From the NCBI GenBank assembly GCA_902825875.1, contig CADECP010000004.1, positions 186,001-250,000 on the forward strand: a DNA stretch of 64,000 nucleotides, read 5' to 3'. The stretch comes from an uncultured Acidobacteriota bacterium. GTDB lineage: Bacteria > Acidobacteriota > Blastocatellia > RBC074. The notes beneath the pieces are model-generated. The model saw only the letters and a list, made by a program, of their open reading frames with translations. It searched no databases and was not told where the DNA came from. Made by a program: the position numbers and the translations under genes. Positions 1 to 8,497 of this stretch are shown here, in pieces; position 1 is the stretch's first letter; the number at the start of each line of letters is the position of its first letter.

Positions 1-227
1 GCGGGCGCTTTGAACAGCACGCCGCCAGCTTGTAGAACTGGCGCAACCTTTTCCAGCATTTCACCGGCATTGAGCAAGGTAGCTGAAAGATGCAGCTTCC
101 AGCCTTGATCGGGGTCGTCCGGTCGGACCGTCCGACTCAATCTCCACTTGGCATCACCGGAGGCAAAAGGCAGATAACGATGACAAATCTTCGCCCAGTT
201 TTGAATGTATTCGTGGCCTCGATTCAC
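1..227 (-). CDS. Class III/IV lanthionine synthetase, N-terminal fragment (runs off the left edge)
   Basis: An open minus-strand frame starts at a GTG (225-227), just after the stop of the 108-residue gene, and stays open to base 1. The 75 visible residues include QGWKLHLSATLLNAGEMLEK followed by VLQAGGVLFKAP. This matches the conserved start of class III/IV lanthipeptide synthetases (LanKC/LanL), where the N-terminal lyase domain precedes kinase and cyclase domains that would lie outside the window. Such enzymes phosphorylate and dehydrate Ser/Thr of a precursor peptide and close thioether rings. An AAGGG lies about 12 bases upstream of the GTG. The assignment rests on the N-terminus only, so domain content and class are unknown. 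Confidence 0.6.
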   Translation of the reverse strand, partial: MNRGHEYIQNWAKICHRYLPFASGDAKWRLSRTVRPDDPDQGWKLHLSATLLNAGEMLEKVAPVLQAGGVLFKAP

Positions 228-233
228 GACGAT

Positions 234-560
234 TTACAGCCCTTGATCCAGTAACCCATCATTCAGGTTTTGGTCGAGTTTGGTTCGAGTGATGGAGCCA
301 CAAGCCGCATTTGCAACCAAATAGGCAATCTCTTTTCGCATATAAGGATCACCAGCCGCCAAGTCTTCACCCATTAATCGAGCCAATTGATCAGGGCTAT
401 CCGCGTCAACAAAATTTTTCATATAAGTCTTCCAAGCGTCGGAACCAAGTCCACCGATTATTGCCGCGATTGACTGTTCCTGAAGCTCACTCGTGATTTG
501 GCCAGTTGGATCGTTCTGTTGTTCAAGAATTTTACTTTTTATGTTCTTTGCAATTGACAT
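234..560 (-). CDS. 108-residue protein, possible RiPP precursor
   Basis: A small acidic protein without a signal peptide or membrane segment. The start is supported by AAAGGAAG 8 bases upstream. Residues around 24-37 read SELQEQSIAAIIGG, which resembles the amphipathic leader plus double-glycine site of many RiPP precursors. The C-terminal third contains one Cys (ANAACGSITRT) with nearby Ser/Thr. It sits between a haem peroxidase gene (27 bases upstream) and the lanthionine synthetase gene (about 6 bases downstream), where a precursor would be expected. Against this, it is long for a class III precursor, has a single Cys, and the region after the GG looks helical. I do not recognise the family; the precursor role is inferred from context. 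Confidence 0.55.
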   Translation of the reverse strand: MSIAKNIKSKILEQQNDPTGQITSELQEQSIAAIIGGLGSDAWKTYMKNFVDADSPDQLARLMGEDLAAGDPYMRKEIAYLVANAACGSITRTKLDQNLNDGLLDQGL

Positions 561-587
561 GTTATTTCTTCCTTTCTACCAAGCTCA

Positions 588-2234
588 TTACTTACCAGTC
601 GTCTGTCGGACAGCTTTCTTCTTCGAGGGCTTGTTGGCGCGAGCGCCCTCAGCGGAAATCGTGCTTGTTCTACCGGACTGAGCCTCCAATGGATTCAGGT
701 CGTTGACGAAAACCAGCAAGTCGGCCATTCCGAATTCATTGGGCTTGATTTGACCAAGATCAGGCTCCCAATTCGAATCCCCAAGGATGGAGAATTCACT
801 GGCATGAATAAGGCCAACCAACGTTTCCGCGACGATTCGGCTCCCGATTGGACCTAGGCGTTCGCCCTGATTCAAAACCTCAGCCTCCTTTAGGATGTAA
901 TACCAGAGAGGCGTTTTTTCGTGAAATCCATATTGAGTGATGATTTGCTTGTGCCTACCTTCAGCAATTTCTTTTGCAGAGAGAATTTTCACCGCAATTT
1001 TTTTCTTCCTAAAAGCTTCTGCCACTTCCTGTCCTGTTGGCAGTTTCAAGCTGTCGCCCATCAGCAAATCAAGAACTGCAAGCGAACGCGATTCAACTTG
1101 TACACTTTTGGGAAAGCCAGGTAGGTCTTTCAGCCCCAAGCTCAATGAAGTGTCTATTTTCTGTGCTCGATTGGATTTCGGATGATTTACGACATTGGCA
1201 AAACCGGAAAAATCGAAAAACCGCGTCCAGTCAATTACCCAGTTGGTCGGCAGGGTTGGCGACCCTTGCATGGTTCCGTTCAACCCCGCGAAAACAAACA
1301 GTTGGTGCAACCGGGCTACATCAAGATTTCCATTTTTCGGAGATTGAAAGACTCGATTCCATTCATATTCATCGCGCACCAAGCTATGTCCGAAACGGTA
1401 AGCAGCAAAGGCGAACTCGATTGGCAAAAACCGTTCTCCTTTTGATGCCTCCTGCAATGACTGGAAATCATTTGCCATAACATCTTTCAAAACGGATTCT
1501 TCAAGGATTTTCGGCAAGTAATCGTGCAGGATAATCCATTGATAGTGCTGGATGACTTTCTTGCGCGCAGCATCAAACAACTCTTTGCCCAGCAGCCCTT
1601 CCTTAAGAAGCCGGTCAACGACCGCGTTATGAAATTTCAAGAACGCCAGATGGGTTTGCGCCAGCGCCAGATTCTGATCATTACGCCGTTCAGCGATCAA
1701 GGCCTTTCGGAATTCATTACGCGGTAAATCGTTCTGAAGAGACCTGTTCGCATCTCCAAACATGGTCGGTGTTGTCTTGCCAATCTTGAATTTGAGGAGG
1801 TCTTTTTCGTAAAGGTGCTGGCTCGATTCTGAAAGCGGCCCCATCCCATACAGGCTATCCAATTCCAGAGAAGGCGAACGTCCCTGCTTAATTTGCGAAG
1901 CAGACAACGCTCCAGTCGCAAGACCAGCCGTTCGGTCGAAGGTAATATCATGGGTGATAAATTGACCAAGATAAGTATATCCAGCAGGCAGAAACGGATG
2001 ATTGTCAGTCGGCGAATTTTGGGCATGCATCGCAAGACCCAACGCCGTCAGTCCATCAAACTGTGAGCGAGAAGTGCTTTTCTTGAACATCCGCCCGTAC
2101 CGAAACGCCCGTTCAGGCGCTACAGATTCAGAATCCTGTGCGCCATCTATAGTGCGAGTTGAGAGAAGGGGGGCGCCGCTCACCTTAAAAATTACAAGCC
2201 CTTCGCCAGCTAGGAACAACTGTCGTTCTGACAT
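588..2234 (-). CDS. Animal-type haem peroxidase
   Basis: A 548-residue member of the animal haem peroxidase superfamily. GYTYLGQFITHDITFD (about residues 104-119) carries the distal His and adjacent calcium-site Asp. AERRNDQNLALAQTHLAFLKFHN carries the catalytic Arg region, cut here to its core ERRNDQNLAL. AYRFGHSLVRDEYEWN (around residue 281) supplies the proximal haem His. There is no obvious signal peptide, so it is probably cytoplasmic. The ATG is preceded by AGGAG at good spacing. It is the first gene of the apparent operon leading into the 108-residue protein and the lanthionine synthetase. It could oxidise the peptide product or serve in oxidative defence; neither is shown by the sequence. 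Confidence 0.85.
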   Translation of the reverse strand: MSERQLFLAGEGLVIFKVSGAPLLSTRTIDGAQDSESVAPERAFRYGRMFKKSTSRSQFDGLTALGLAMHAQNSPTDNHPFLPAGYTYLGQFITHDITFDRTAGLATGALSASQIKQGRSPSLELDSLYGMGPLSESSQHLYEKDLLKFKIGKTTPTMFGDANRSLQNDLPRNEFRKALIAERRNDQNLALAQTHLAFLKFHNAVVDRLLKEGLLGKELFDAARKKVIQHYQWIILHDYLPKILEESVLKDVMANDFQSLQEASKGERFLPIEFAFAAYRFGHSLVRDEYEWNRVFQSPKNGNLDVARLHQLFVFAGLNGTMQGSPTLPTNWVIDWTRFFDFSGFANVVNHPKSNRAQKIDTSLSLGLKDLPGFPKSVQVESRSLAVLDLLMGDSLKLPTGQEVAEAFRKKKIAVKILSAKEIAEGRHKQIITQYGFHEKTPLWYYILKEAEVLNQGERLGPIGSRIVAETLVGLIHASEFSILGDSNWEPDLGQIKPNEFGMADLLVFVNDLNPLEAQSGRTSTISAEGARANKPSKKKAVRQTTGK

Positions 2235-2366
2235 GTCGGTTCTCCTTTTGTTTACCTCAAGTTAAATACAAGTGCTTTTCAATGGGTAACGCACTCAATT
2301 TGATTTCCGGCTATCATCCGCCACCGTCTTTCTAAAAAACTTGGTCGTTGTTTCTGCAATCGCAAC

Positions 2367-5108
2367 TTACTTTTGATGACCTCTGACTTCTTCCAGCAAA
2401 TTGCTGATCGAATCTCGAATCTGTTGTGTGAAGCGCGCATATTCCTGATCGAGTTGTTCGCGCGTAAGTTCGGAATCTTTATCGGCGGAAGGCGGCAGCA
2501 ACGGTTTGCCGAAAGTGATGCTAATGGGTTTGAGCCGAATTCCATCGCCGACTTTTGACCAGGCATCGAATGAACCGTCAATGACTGCCGGGACGATGGG
2601 AATTTGCAGTTCGCGCGCCAAAATCGCTACGCCTTTTTTGAAGACCTGCAATTCGCCGTCGCAACTCAACGAGCCTTCGGGAAACAGCAATAAGTTCTGC
2701 TTCGCCTTCAATCCGATGGCGCTGATGCGCATGGCGCGTCCCAGATTGGTGTCGGGATCAACCGGCACGATCCTGCCCATCCTGGCAATCACATCCTTGA
2801 TCCCGCCGCTGAAAAATGGCGTAAAGCCCAAGGTGAACATGTTTCGCAGCACGCGGTATGGCAGCACGGAACTCATCAATGGGCCGTCTGCGTAGCCTTG
2901 ATGATTCGGACAAATCAGAAACGGACGCTCTTGCGGCAAATTTTCCAAGCCGCGAACTTTCAGCCGAAACAGCAGTTTCCCCAGCAGAAAAATGAATCGC
3001 AAAAAAACAAAGTGAACGATTCGAGAAAAAGCGTTCGGTTGCAAAATGTATTTCGCCGCCATGTCGTCCGCGTCGGCGTTGGCGATGATTTCTTTCCAGG
3101 TGACGGGAGTTCGTTGCGTCTGGTCGCCGGTTGCGGTTTGGCCTTGTTCGATTTTTTGCGCGACGGTTTTCAACAATTCCCGAACGGTAAAGGTCTGGCT
3201 GGCGACTTCATCGCCAAGATGAATGTGCAACAGTTGTTCGATCTGCATCAGCACTTCGATGCGTTGCAATGAATCGAAGCCCAAATCCAGTTCCAGATTC
3301 ATGTCCGGGTGAATGTCGCCTTCCACCCGCGATTCTCGCCGAAGCACTTCCAGCACCTGCCGCGAACTTTCCAACGCCTGCAATAAATCGTCGCCGTCTG
3401 TCGGGACGTAGGCGCTCAAACTCGCTTCCGGCTCCGTTTTGGCAAGCTGTTCGGCAACGATGAACCGCTGAATTTTTTTGCTGGCGGTTCGCGGCAAAGG
3501 ATCGGTTCGCAATTCATAACTCAGCACTCGTTTGTATTTCGGCAGCGACGCCGAAAACTTTTCTATGCTTTCGCGGATGATTTCCTTTGAATTGACTATG
3601 CGCTGTTGCCGCAGGTAATCGAAATCGGGAACGATCACCGCGTGCAATCGCTCAGAGCCGGAGTAGCCGTTGTCGCCCGCCAAACCCAGCACGCACATTT
3701 CCTTGATGAAAGGAATCTGTTGGTAATGCAGCTCGACTTCTTCGGGATAAATGTTTTTGCCCGAACTCAAGACAATCATTTCCTTGCGGCGGCCTTTGAT
3801 GAAGATGTTCCCGGCGTCGTCCTGCGAAGCCAGATCGCCGGTGTAAAACCATCCATCGCGCAAAACTTCCGCTGTCGCTTCGGCGTCGTTCAAATAACCG
3901 CGCATGACCGAATCGCCGGAAATCGTGATTTCGCCGACGCCGAGTTCGTCTTTTCCAACCAGCTTGATCGTCGTTCCCGGCAAAGGTTTGCCCGCCGAGC
4001 CGATGACGTTGTCGTCAAACGGCGTGAAGGTTCCAGCGCCAAAAGTTTCGGTCAGCGCGTAACCTTGCTGCACGGTGAAACCCAGACTGTACAAATCGCG
4101 GATGACGCGCGGATCGAAATACGAACCGGCGCTGACCAACAACCGCAAACGTCCGCCGAAAACTTGATGCACTTTGGCAAAGAGTTTCGGCCCCGGATTC
4201 AAGCCGGTCGTTTGCCGAACGCTGCGGCAAAGTCCAAGCAACAGCTTAAAAACAATCCGCACTGTCAGCGGTTTGCTTTGCACTTCGTCAAAGATTTTTT
4301 TGTGAAGCAGATAAAACACCTGCGGCACGGCAGGGAAAACAGTGACTTTGGCTTTGGTCATTGTCCGCATCAATTCGACGCTGTTCAGCGCACGCAAGTA
4401 AGTGGCGGAACCGCCTTTAAGCAATGGCATCAGGATATTGGCCAGCGTGGCAAAAATGTGATGCGAAGGAATGACTGCCAGGGCTTTGTCTGAAGAAGAC
4501 ACGCGAATGTATTCCAGCAATCCGTGCATGGTGTTGGTGATGCTGCGATGTTCGATGACGACGCCTTTGGGTTTGCCTGTCGTGCCGGAGGTGAAAAAGA
4601 TCATTCCCACGTCTTCGGCGGAGATTTCCGGCAAAGTTTCGATGACTGAAGATTGCTGAAACAACTCATTGATGCCGAGCGAGTCTTCGTTGGATTGCGC
4701 GGCATCCAGTAACACGACGTTTGGCGGTGTAGCCAAAGTCGCGGCAACGCCTTTGATTGCCACAAGCTTTTCTTCGGCTGAGAAAATGAATTTGCTTTGA
4801 GTGCGCTCCAGAATCGAAGCGAGGTCGTTGGTCGAGTATTCAAAATCCAGCGGAACGATGACGGCTCCGATTTGAATGACACCGAGGTATGCCACCACCC
4901 AGTTGGGCGTTAGCCGCGCCCAAAACGCGACGCGGTCGCCTTTGGCAACTCCGCGTTGGCGCAACGCCTGGCCAAGCTGAGCGGCAAATTCCATCACTTG
5001 CCGGTAGGTGTAGCGCGTGTCCGTTTCGTCGCCGAACATTTCAAACGCCAGATTGTCGGGATATTGGCGAGCAGTCTGTTCGATTTCCGCGAAGATATTG
5101 GTTGGCAT
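2367..5108 (-). CDS. Acyl-CoA/ACP ligase - acyl carrier protein - PlsC acyltransferase fusion
   Basis: A 913-residue three-part enzyme. Residues about 10-520 are an AMP-forming acyl ligase with the P-loop FFTSGTTGKPKG (about 173), YTGDLA (about 423) and GRRKEMIVLSSGKNIYPEE. Residues about 570-650 are an acyl carrier domain with LGFDSLQRIEVL, whose Ser would carry phosphopantetheine. The C-terminal part, from about 690, is a PlsC-type acyltransferase with NHQGYAD (the H-x4-D motif, about 733) and FPEGSLS. The enzyme could activate an acyl chain, hold it on its own carrier and transfer it to a lysophospholipid. AGAGGA lies upstream of the ATG. It is the last gene of the lipid locus, separated from the hydrolase by about 196 bases that hold a repeat. 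Confidence 0.9.
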   Translation of the reverse strand: MPTNIFAEIEQTARQYPDNLAFEMFGDETDTRYTYRQVMEFAAQLGQALRQRGVAKGDRVAFWARLTPNWVVAYLGVIQIGAVIVPLDFEYSTNDLASILERTQSKFIFSAEEKLVAIKGVAATLATPPNVVLLDAAQSNEDSLGINELFQQSSVIETLPEISAEDVGMIFFTSGTTGKPKGVVIEHRSITNTMHGLLEYIRVSSSDKALAVIPSHHIFATLANILMPLLKGGSATYLRALNSVELMRTMTKAKVTVFPAVPQVFYLLHKKIFDEVQSKPLTVRIVFKLLLGLCRSVRQTTGLNPGPKLFAKVHQVFGGRLRLLVSAGSYFDPRVIRDLYSLGFTVQQGYALTETFGAGTFTPFDDNVIGSAGKPLPGTTIKLVGKDELGVGEITISGDSVMRGYLNDAEATAEVLRDGWFYTGDLASQDDAGNIFIKGRRKEMIVLSSGKNIYPEEVELHYQQIPFIKEMCVLGLAGDNGYSGSERLHAVIVPDFDYLRQQRIVNSKEIIRESIEKFSASLPKYKRVLSYELRTDPLPRTASKKIQRFIVAEQLAKTEPEASLSAYVPTDGDDLLQALESSRQVLEVLRRESRVEGDIHPDMNLELDLGFDSLQRIEVLMQIEQLLHIHLGDEVASQTFTVRELLKTVAQKIEQGQTATGDQTQRTPVTWKEIIANADADDMAAKYILQPNAFSRIVHFVFLRFIFLLGKLLFRLKVRGLENLPQERPFLICPNHQGYADGPLMSSVLPYRVLRNMFTLGFTPFFSGGIKDVIARMGRIVPVDPDTNLGRAMRISAIGLKAKQNLLLFPEGSLSCDGELQVFKKGVAILARELQIPIVPAVIDGSFDAWSKVGDGIRLKPISITFGKPLLPPSADKDSELTREQLDQEYARFTQQIRDSISNLLEEVRGHQK

Positions 5109-5164
5109 GAAAATCCTCTTTCCCGTTCGCGTTGTTCGTTGTGCCTGATTGCTTCACGCCTTTT

Positions 5165-5288
5165 TCCCGCGAATCACGCTGATAACGCGAATGAAAAGAT
5201 GCTGTGCAATCTTGAGAATTGGCTACCTTGCTGAGCTTATCGAAAAGCCTCAACCTGATATTCGCATTTATCTGCGTCATTCGCGGGA
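5165..5288. repeat. Imperfect long inverted repeat, dispersed-repeat type
   Basis: The outer arms TCCCGCGAAT (5165-5174) and ATTCGCGGGA (5279-5288) are exact inverted copies, and further similarity continues inwards (CGCTGATAACGCGAAT against ATTCGCATTTATCTGCG). The element fills the gap between the hydrolase and the ligase fusion genes. It resembles short GCGAAT/CAGATAA repeats common in environmental bacteria and has no coding capacity. Confidence 0.6.
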
Positions 5289-5304
5289 GGCCTTTCTTCT
5301 GTCT

Positions 5305-6177
5305 TCATCGTCCGGCTCTGGTTTCCAGATCGCGCAACCAGCCTTCCGCCGTTTCCCACAACTTGCGCGAAGCATGGCGATGGAAAAATCCGAAATGGTC
5401 AATGCGTTCCATCTCGTAATCCTGCGGGCGAATGAGTTCACGGCGAACGTCTGCGTTTCGGTACACGCGCGTCAATGCTTCGACGGCGGCGGCGGGCGCG
5501 TACAACTCATCGTCGTGAATCGTCACTGCCGTCAATGGGCGAGTGAATTCGGCAAAACGCGGTTCGATGTTCGCGCCGGTGATTTCGGTGAACACGCCAC
5601 TGCGCCCCCACTTGATCCATTGATTGACTGCCCGGCCCGAACATTCGGTGGGAAAGGTGTACGAAGAAACCGGCAGCCGTCCGAGCAAACCGATCAGCAG
5701 CGGAAAAACTGCATAAGCGTATTCAATGCGAATCCGCCCCATGCCTTTGTAAAGTTTGGGAATGCCGCGCTGAGAAGAAAGAAGCAATGCGCCGTGAACG
5801 TCGTGGCGAATGGGGCTTTGGCCGATCAACTGGCCGCCGATGCTGTGCGCGATGGCGGCCAGAAATTTCGGGTTGGCGAGCCGTTTCGCTTCCGCGACGG
5901 CGGCTGGCAAATCCAGATTCGCCCAATCATCCAGCGTGACTTTTGAATCAGATGCTCCGTCACGCGAACCGCCAACGCTGCGGTAATCAAAAGTCAGCAC
6001 GCCCCAACCTTGTTTCGCCAGAAACGCTGCAAAAAAGTTCAGGTATTCCTGCGGAGCGGCCAGCGCCGGAACGAACACGACGCTTCGTTCCGCCGCCTGA
6101 GTCCCCGGCCACCAACGCGCAGACAACTGCCGGCCATCGGAAGCTTCTATGCTGATATGTTGCCGGGCAATGTTCAT
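5305..6177 (-). CDS. Alpha/beta hydrolase family protein
   Basis: A 290-residue alpha/beta hydrolase-type protein. It shows a strand-loop start (RSVVFVPALAAPQEY), GVLTFDYRSVGGS, and IAHSIGGQLIG, in which the Ser of HSIGG is the likely nucleophile; the His of IDHFGFFH is a plausible catalytic His near the C-terminus. I chose the ATG before NIARQHISIEA rather than one 11 codons upstream, because the shorter form starts directly at the domain; no clear ribosome-binding site decides it. Lying within the lipid locus, it may be a thioesterase or lipase that releases an acyl chain, but substrate cannot be read from sequence. Confidence 0.75.
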   Translation of the reverse strand: MNIARQHISIEASDGRQLSARWWPGTQAAERSVVFVPALAAPQEYLNFFAAFLAKQGWGVLTFDYRSVGGSRDGASDSKVTLDDWANLDLPAAVAEAKRLANPKFLAAIAHSIGGQLIGQSPIRHDVHGALLLSSQRGIPKLYKGMGRIRIEYAYAVFPLLIGLLGRLPVSSYTFPTECSGRAVNQWIKWGRSGVFTEITGANIEPRFAEFTRPLTAVTIHDDELYAPAAAVEALTRVYRNADVRRELIRPQDYEMERIDHFGFFHRHASRKLWETAEGWLRDLETRAGR

Positions 6178-6341
6178 GAGTTGAAACCACAAAAAACGCA
6201 AAAGGCACAAAACTGAGTTCGACGATTTTGTGTGTTTTGTGGCGGACTAAATCAAAGCAGAAAACTTTGAAACAGGATTGACATGATTCTTTGCAGGATG
6301 AATAGGATTCAAACCTGCTGGAACCTTGTCGGGGTAGACGA

Positions 6342-6377
6342 TCTTGTAAATCCTGCCGAAAATCTTGTTCATCCTGT
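6342..6377 (+). repeat. Dispersed repeat copy (partner at 55651-55686)
   Basis: These 36 bases match the reverse complement of 55651-55686 except for two bases in the middle. Both copies combine TCTTGTAAATCCTG with AAAATCTTGTTCATCCTGT. The surrounding 6178-6438 gap contains further degenerate CAGGAT/ATCCTG words and no gene. Confidence 0.75.
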
Positions 6378-6438
6378 CGAAAAAGAGTGTCTCAATGCTG
6401 CTTGTTCTGATTTAGTTTTTGAATCAAACAACCCTGTC

Positions 6439-7302
6439 TCAGGCCGCCAGTTGAGCCGCTTCCAAACTTGGTTTGGCGGCGGGAAGCTCTTCAGTCGGTT
6501 TGGCAGCTTCGCGGTTTTGTTTGCGGCGATAAGCTTTGATCAATTCGGCGCGACTGGTTCCCAGAGCTTTCAACAACGGAAAGACGCCGTGCTGCAAAAA
6601 GTATTGCGGCGTGACGCCGACTCCGCTGATTTTCAGTCGTTCGTCATATTCCGGGATCAAGCCGATACCGGGCATGTAAAAGTTGAACACGACGTGCGCC
6701 AAATCTTCCATCGCGCCTTCCGGGTCTTCATGCAACTCAAACTGAAGAATCTTTTGGTAAAACCCGCGATGTGCGGCTTCGTCGCGGCTGACCAGAAAGT
6801 AAATCTGTTGCAGCAACTCGTTGCCGTTTTCTTTGGCTTTGTCGCGCTGAGTGGCGTAAATCAGATAAGTTGCCGATTCCTGCAACGCGCCATAACAATT
6901 CATTTGCCGCCGAGTTTTGAATGGCAATTGCCAGATTTTGCCGAAGATGTGGTCTTCAAAGGCGTTGTATTGCTCTTCGGTTCTGAGGCCGGAACGAATC
7001 AGGTATTCTCGATAAACCAGCGCGTGTTTCGATTCTTCGTAACCCCAACTGGCTTCGAACCACGCTGCGCCGAACAGGTCGCGCGTCATTTTGAAAGCGT
7101 TCGACGTGTAATCGGGAACGTACAGTTCGACACCGCAGAAAGTTTCCAGACAAACGGCGTCTTCTTCGGTATTGAGGGCGGTGTTCATCTTTTCCCACGC
7201 CACGTCGTTGAACGGATTCCAACGGCGTTTTTTCTCCGCCGTGTCGAAATACTCGCAATACGCCCGATACATCTTTTCACGTTGCGAATGGGTTGCGCTC
7301 AT
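6439..7302 (-). CDS. Acyl-ACP desaturase-like ferritin-fold diiron protein
   Basis: A 287-residue helical protein with the diiron ligand pattern of acyl-ACP desaturases: Glu in VCLETFCG, then YEESKH (E-x2-H), Glu in GALQESATY and RDEAAH (E-x2-H). These enzymes insert a double bond into an acyl chain bound to acyl carrier protein, using oxygen and reduced ferredoxin. The gene follows a free ACP gene with only about 20 bases between, which fits an acyl-ACP substrate. AGGAGGTG precedes the ATG. The Ala/Glu-rich tail after about residue 265 is probably disordered. The position of the double bond cannot be predicted, and other oxidations by this fold are possible. Confidence 0.8.
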   Translation of the reverse strand: MSATHSQREKMYRAYCEYFDTAEKKRRWNPFNDVAWEKMNTALNTEEDAVCLETFCGVELYVPDYTSNAFKMTRDLFGAAWFEASWGYEESKHALVYREYLIRSGLRTEEQYNAFEDHIFGKIWQLPFKTRRQMNCYGALQESATYLIYATQRDKAKENGNELLQQIYFLVSRDEAAHRGFYQKILQFELHEDPEGAMEDLAHVVFNFYMPGIGLIPEYDERLKISGVGVTPQYFLQHGVFPLLKALGTSRAELIKAYRRKQNREAAKPTEELPAAKPSLEAAQLAA

Positions 7303-7323
7303 GTTTCACCTCCTGTTGAAGTT

Positions 7324-7563
7324 TTAGATTTGTTGGCGAATCAGATTCACCAATCCGCCGATGGTGTTCAGCGGAGCCAGTTCGTCGTCGGGAAGCCGGA
7401 TATTCAATTTGTCTTCCAGATGGCCGGCGACTTCCAGCGCCGTGATGGAACTGATACCCAGTGCGCTGAGTGTGCTGTCCATCGTCAAAATTGCGCCAGC
7501 ATGTTGCGGCGAAGATTCCACCAAAGCTTCTTTGATCAAAGCCAAAATTTCGTCGTCGGTCAC
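7324..7563 (-). CDS. Acyl carrier protein (free-standing)
   Basis: A 79-residue acyl carrier protein. LGISSITALEVAGHLED holds the expected attachment Ser for phosphopantetheine (the first or second Ser of GISSI, around residue 37). The start is a GTG with TTGGAGGA at normal spacing. It lies between the methyltransferase and desaturase genes and is the obvious carrier for the acyl-AMP ligase encoded at the head of the locus and for the desaturase. It is probably dedicated to this pathway, since fatty-acid-synthesis ACP genes normally sit with fab genes, none of which are here. Confidence 0.85.
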   Translation of the reverse strand: MTDDEILALIKEALVESSPQHAGAILTMDSTLSALGISSITALEVAGHLEDKLNIRLPDDELAPLNTIGGLVNLIRQQI

Positions 7564-7619
7564 GGTGATCCTCCAAGTTGAAATTGAGTCCAGGTTGATA
7601 GGGGATAAAAAAACGGTCG

Positions 7620-8468
7620 TTAATCCACGCGCCGCAGCACAAGCTGCGCCAGCGATTGGAAACCTTTTTCAAACACTCCGACACAGCCGTTCAGGTAACG
7701 CTCGTAATCGGCAAAGGTTTGGTCGCCCCAGCGTTCACGAATTTCGGCCTCGTGTCGCCGCAACCCTTGCAACCAAGCGGCAGAGGTTTTGGCGTAATGT
7801 TCGCGTCGCGTCCATAGCTCCATCACTTCCCAATACGGATTGACGGCGGCCAGAATTGCTTCAGGGCGGGGCGTGATTGCTCCGGGAAAAATCGTGGTAG
7901 TTCCCCATTCCAGATCGCGTATGTCTTCGCGTTTGCGCGGCAACAAAGCGCCAATCACGCTTTGCAAACCGAACATCGCGCCGGGATTCGTCCATTGCCA
8001 GGCGCGGCGAAAATAATCGCGGTACACGCGAATGTTTTCTCCGTCGCGCACCTGCTGGGGAGTGGCGATGTGTTCAAACATGCCTATGCTGATGATCGTG
8101 TCGAATTTTTTCGCCGGTTTGTAATCCAAATACGAAACCAACTCGGCGGAAATTCCCGGCGTGGCTTTTTGCCGGATGGCGGAAAACTGCGCTTCAGAGA
8201 GCGTAATGCCGGTCACGTCTTTAACGCCTTTTTCCGCTGCCAGAAATTCCATCAACCCGCCCCAACCGCAGCCAATGTCCAGCACTCGTTTGTCGGGCGT
8301 CACTTTGGTTTTGTCGTGAAAAAACTGGAGCTTGTTGAGTTGCGCCTGTTCCAGATCGTCTGTTCCTTCAAACAGCGCGCAGGAATAAATCATCCGCCGG
8401 TCGAGCCAGAGGCTGAAAAATTCATTCGACACATCGTAAGTGACGGCAATATCGGCTTTCGTTGACAA
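7620..8468 (-). CDS. Cyclopropane-fatty-acid-synthase-type methyltransferase
   Basis: A 282-residue SAM-dependent methyltransferase of the Cfa family. VLDIGCGWGGLMEFLAAE (about residue 61) is the SAM-binding motif, followed by VTGITLSEAQ; the start EFFSLWLDRRMIYSCALFE is typical of Cfa enzymes. It would methylate across a double bond of an unsaturated acyl chain to give a cyclopropane or a methyl branch. It is shorter than E. coli Cfa and lacks that enzyme's long N-terminal domain, as do mycobacterial-type mycolic acid methyltransferases. The start is probably a TTG with GGAAGGA upstream. It lies 29 bases downstream of the acyl-AMP ligase gene. Confidence 0.85.
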   Translation of the reverse strand: MSTKADIAVTYDVSNEFFSLWLDRRMIYSCALFEGTDDLEQAQLNKLQFFHDKTKVTPDKRVLDIGCGWGGLMEFLAAEKGVKDVTGITLSEAQFSAIRQKATPGISAELVSYLDYKPAKKFDTIISIGMFEHIATPQQVRDGENIRVYRDYFRRAWQWTNPGAMFGLQSVIGALLPRKREDIRDLEWGTTTIFPGAITPRPEAILAAVNPYWEVMELWTRREHYAKTSAAWLQGLRRHEAEIRERWGDQTFADYERYLNGCVGVFEKGFQSLAQLVLRRVD

Positions 8469-8497
8469 AGGTGATTCCTTCCCGTTGGAAAATGGTT

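Noticed and set aside
6283-7581. A 432-codon plus-strand frame over the desaturase and ACP genes
   Set aside because: It spans two well-supported minus-strand genes and a repeat; its translation has no recognisable features.
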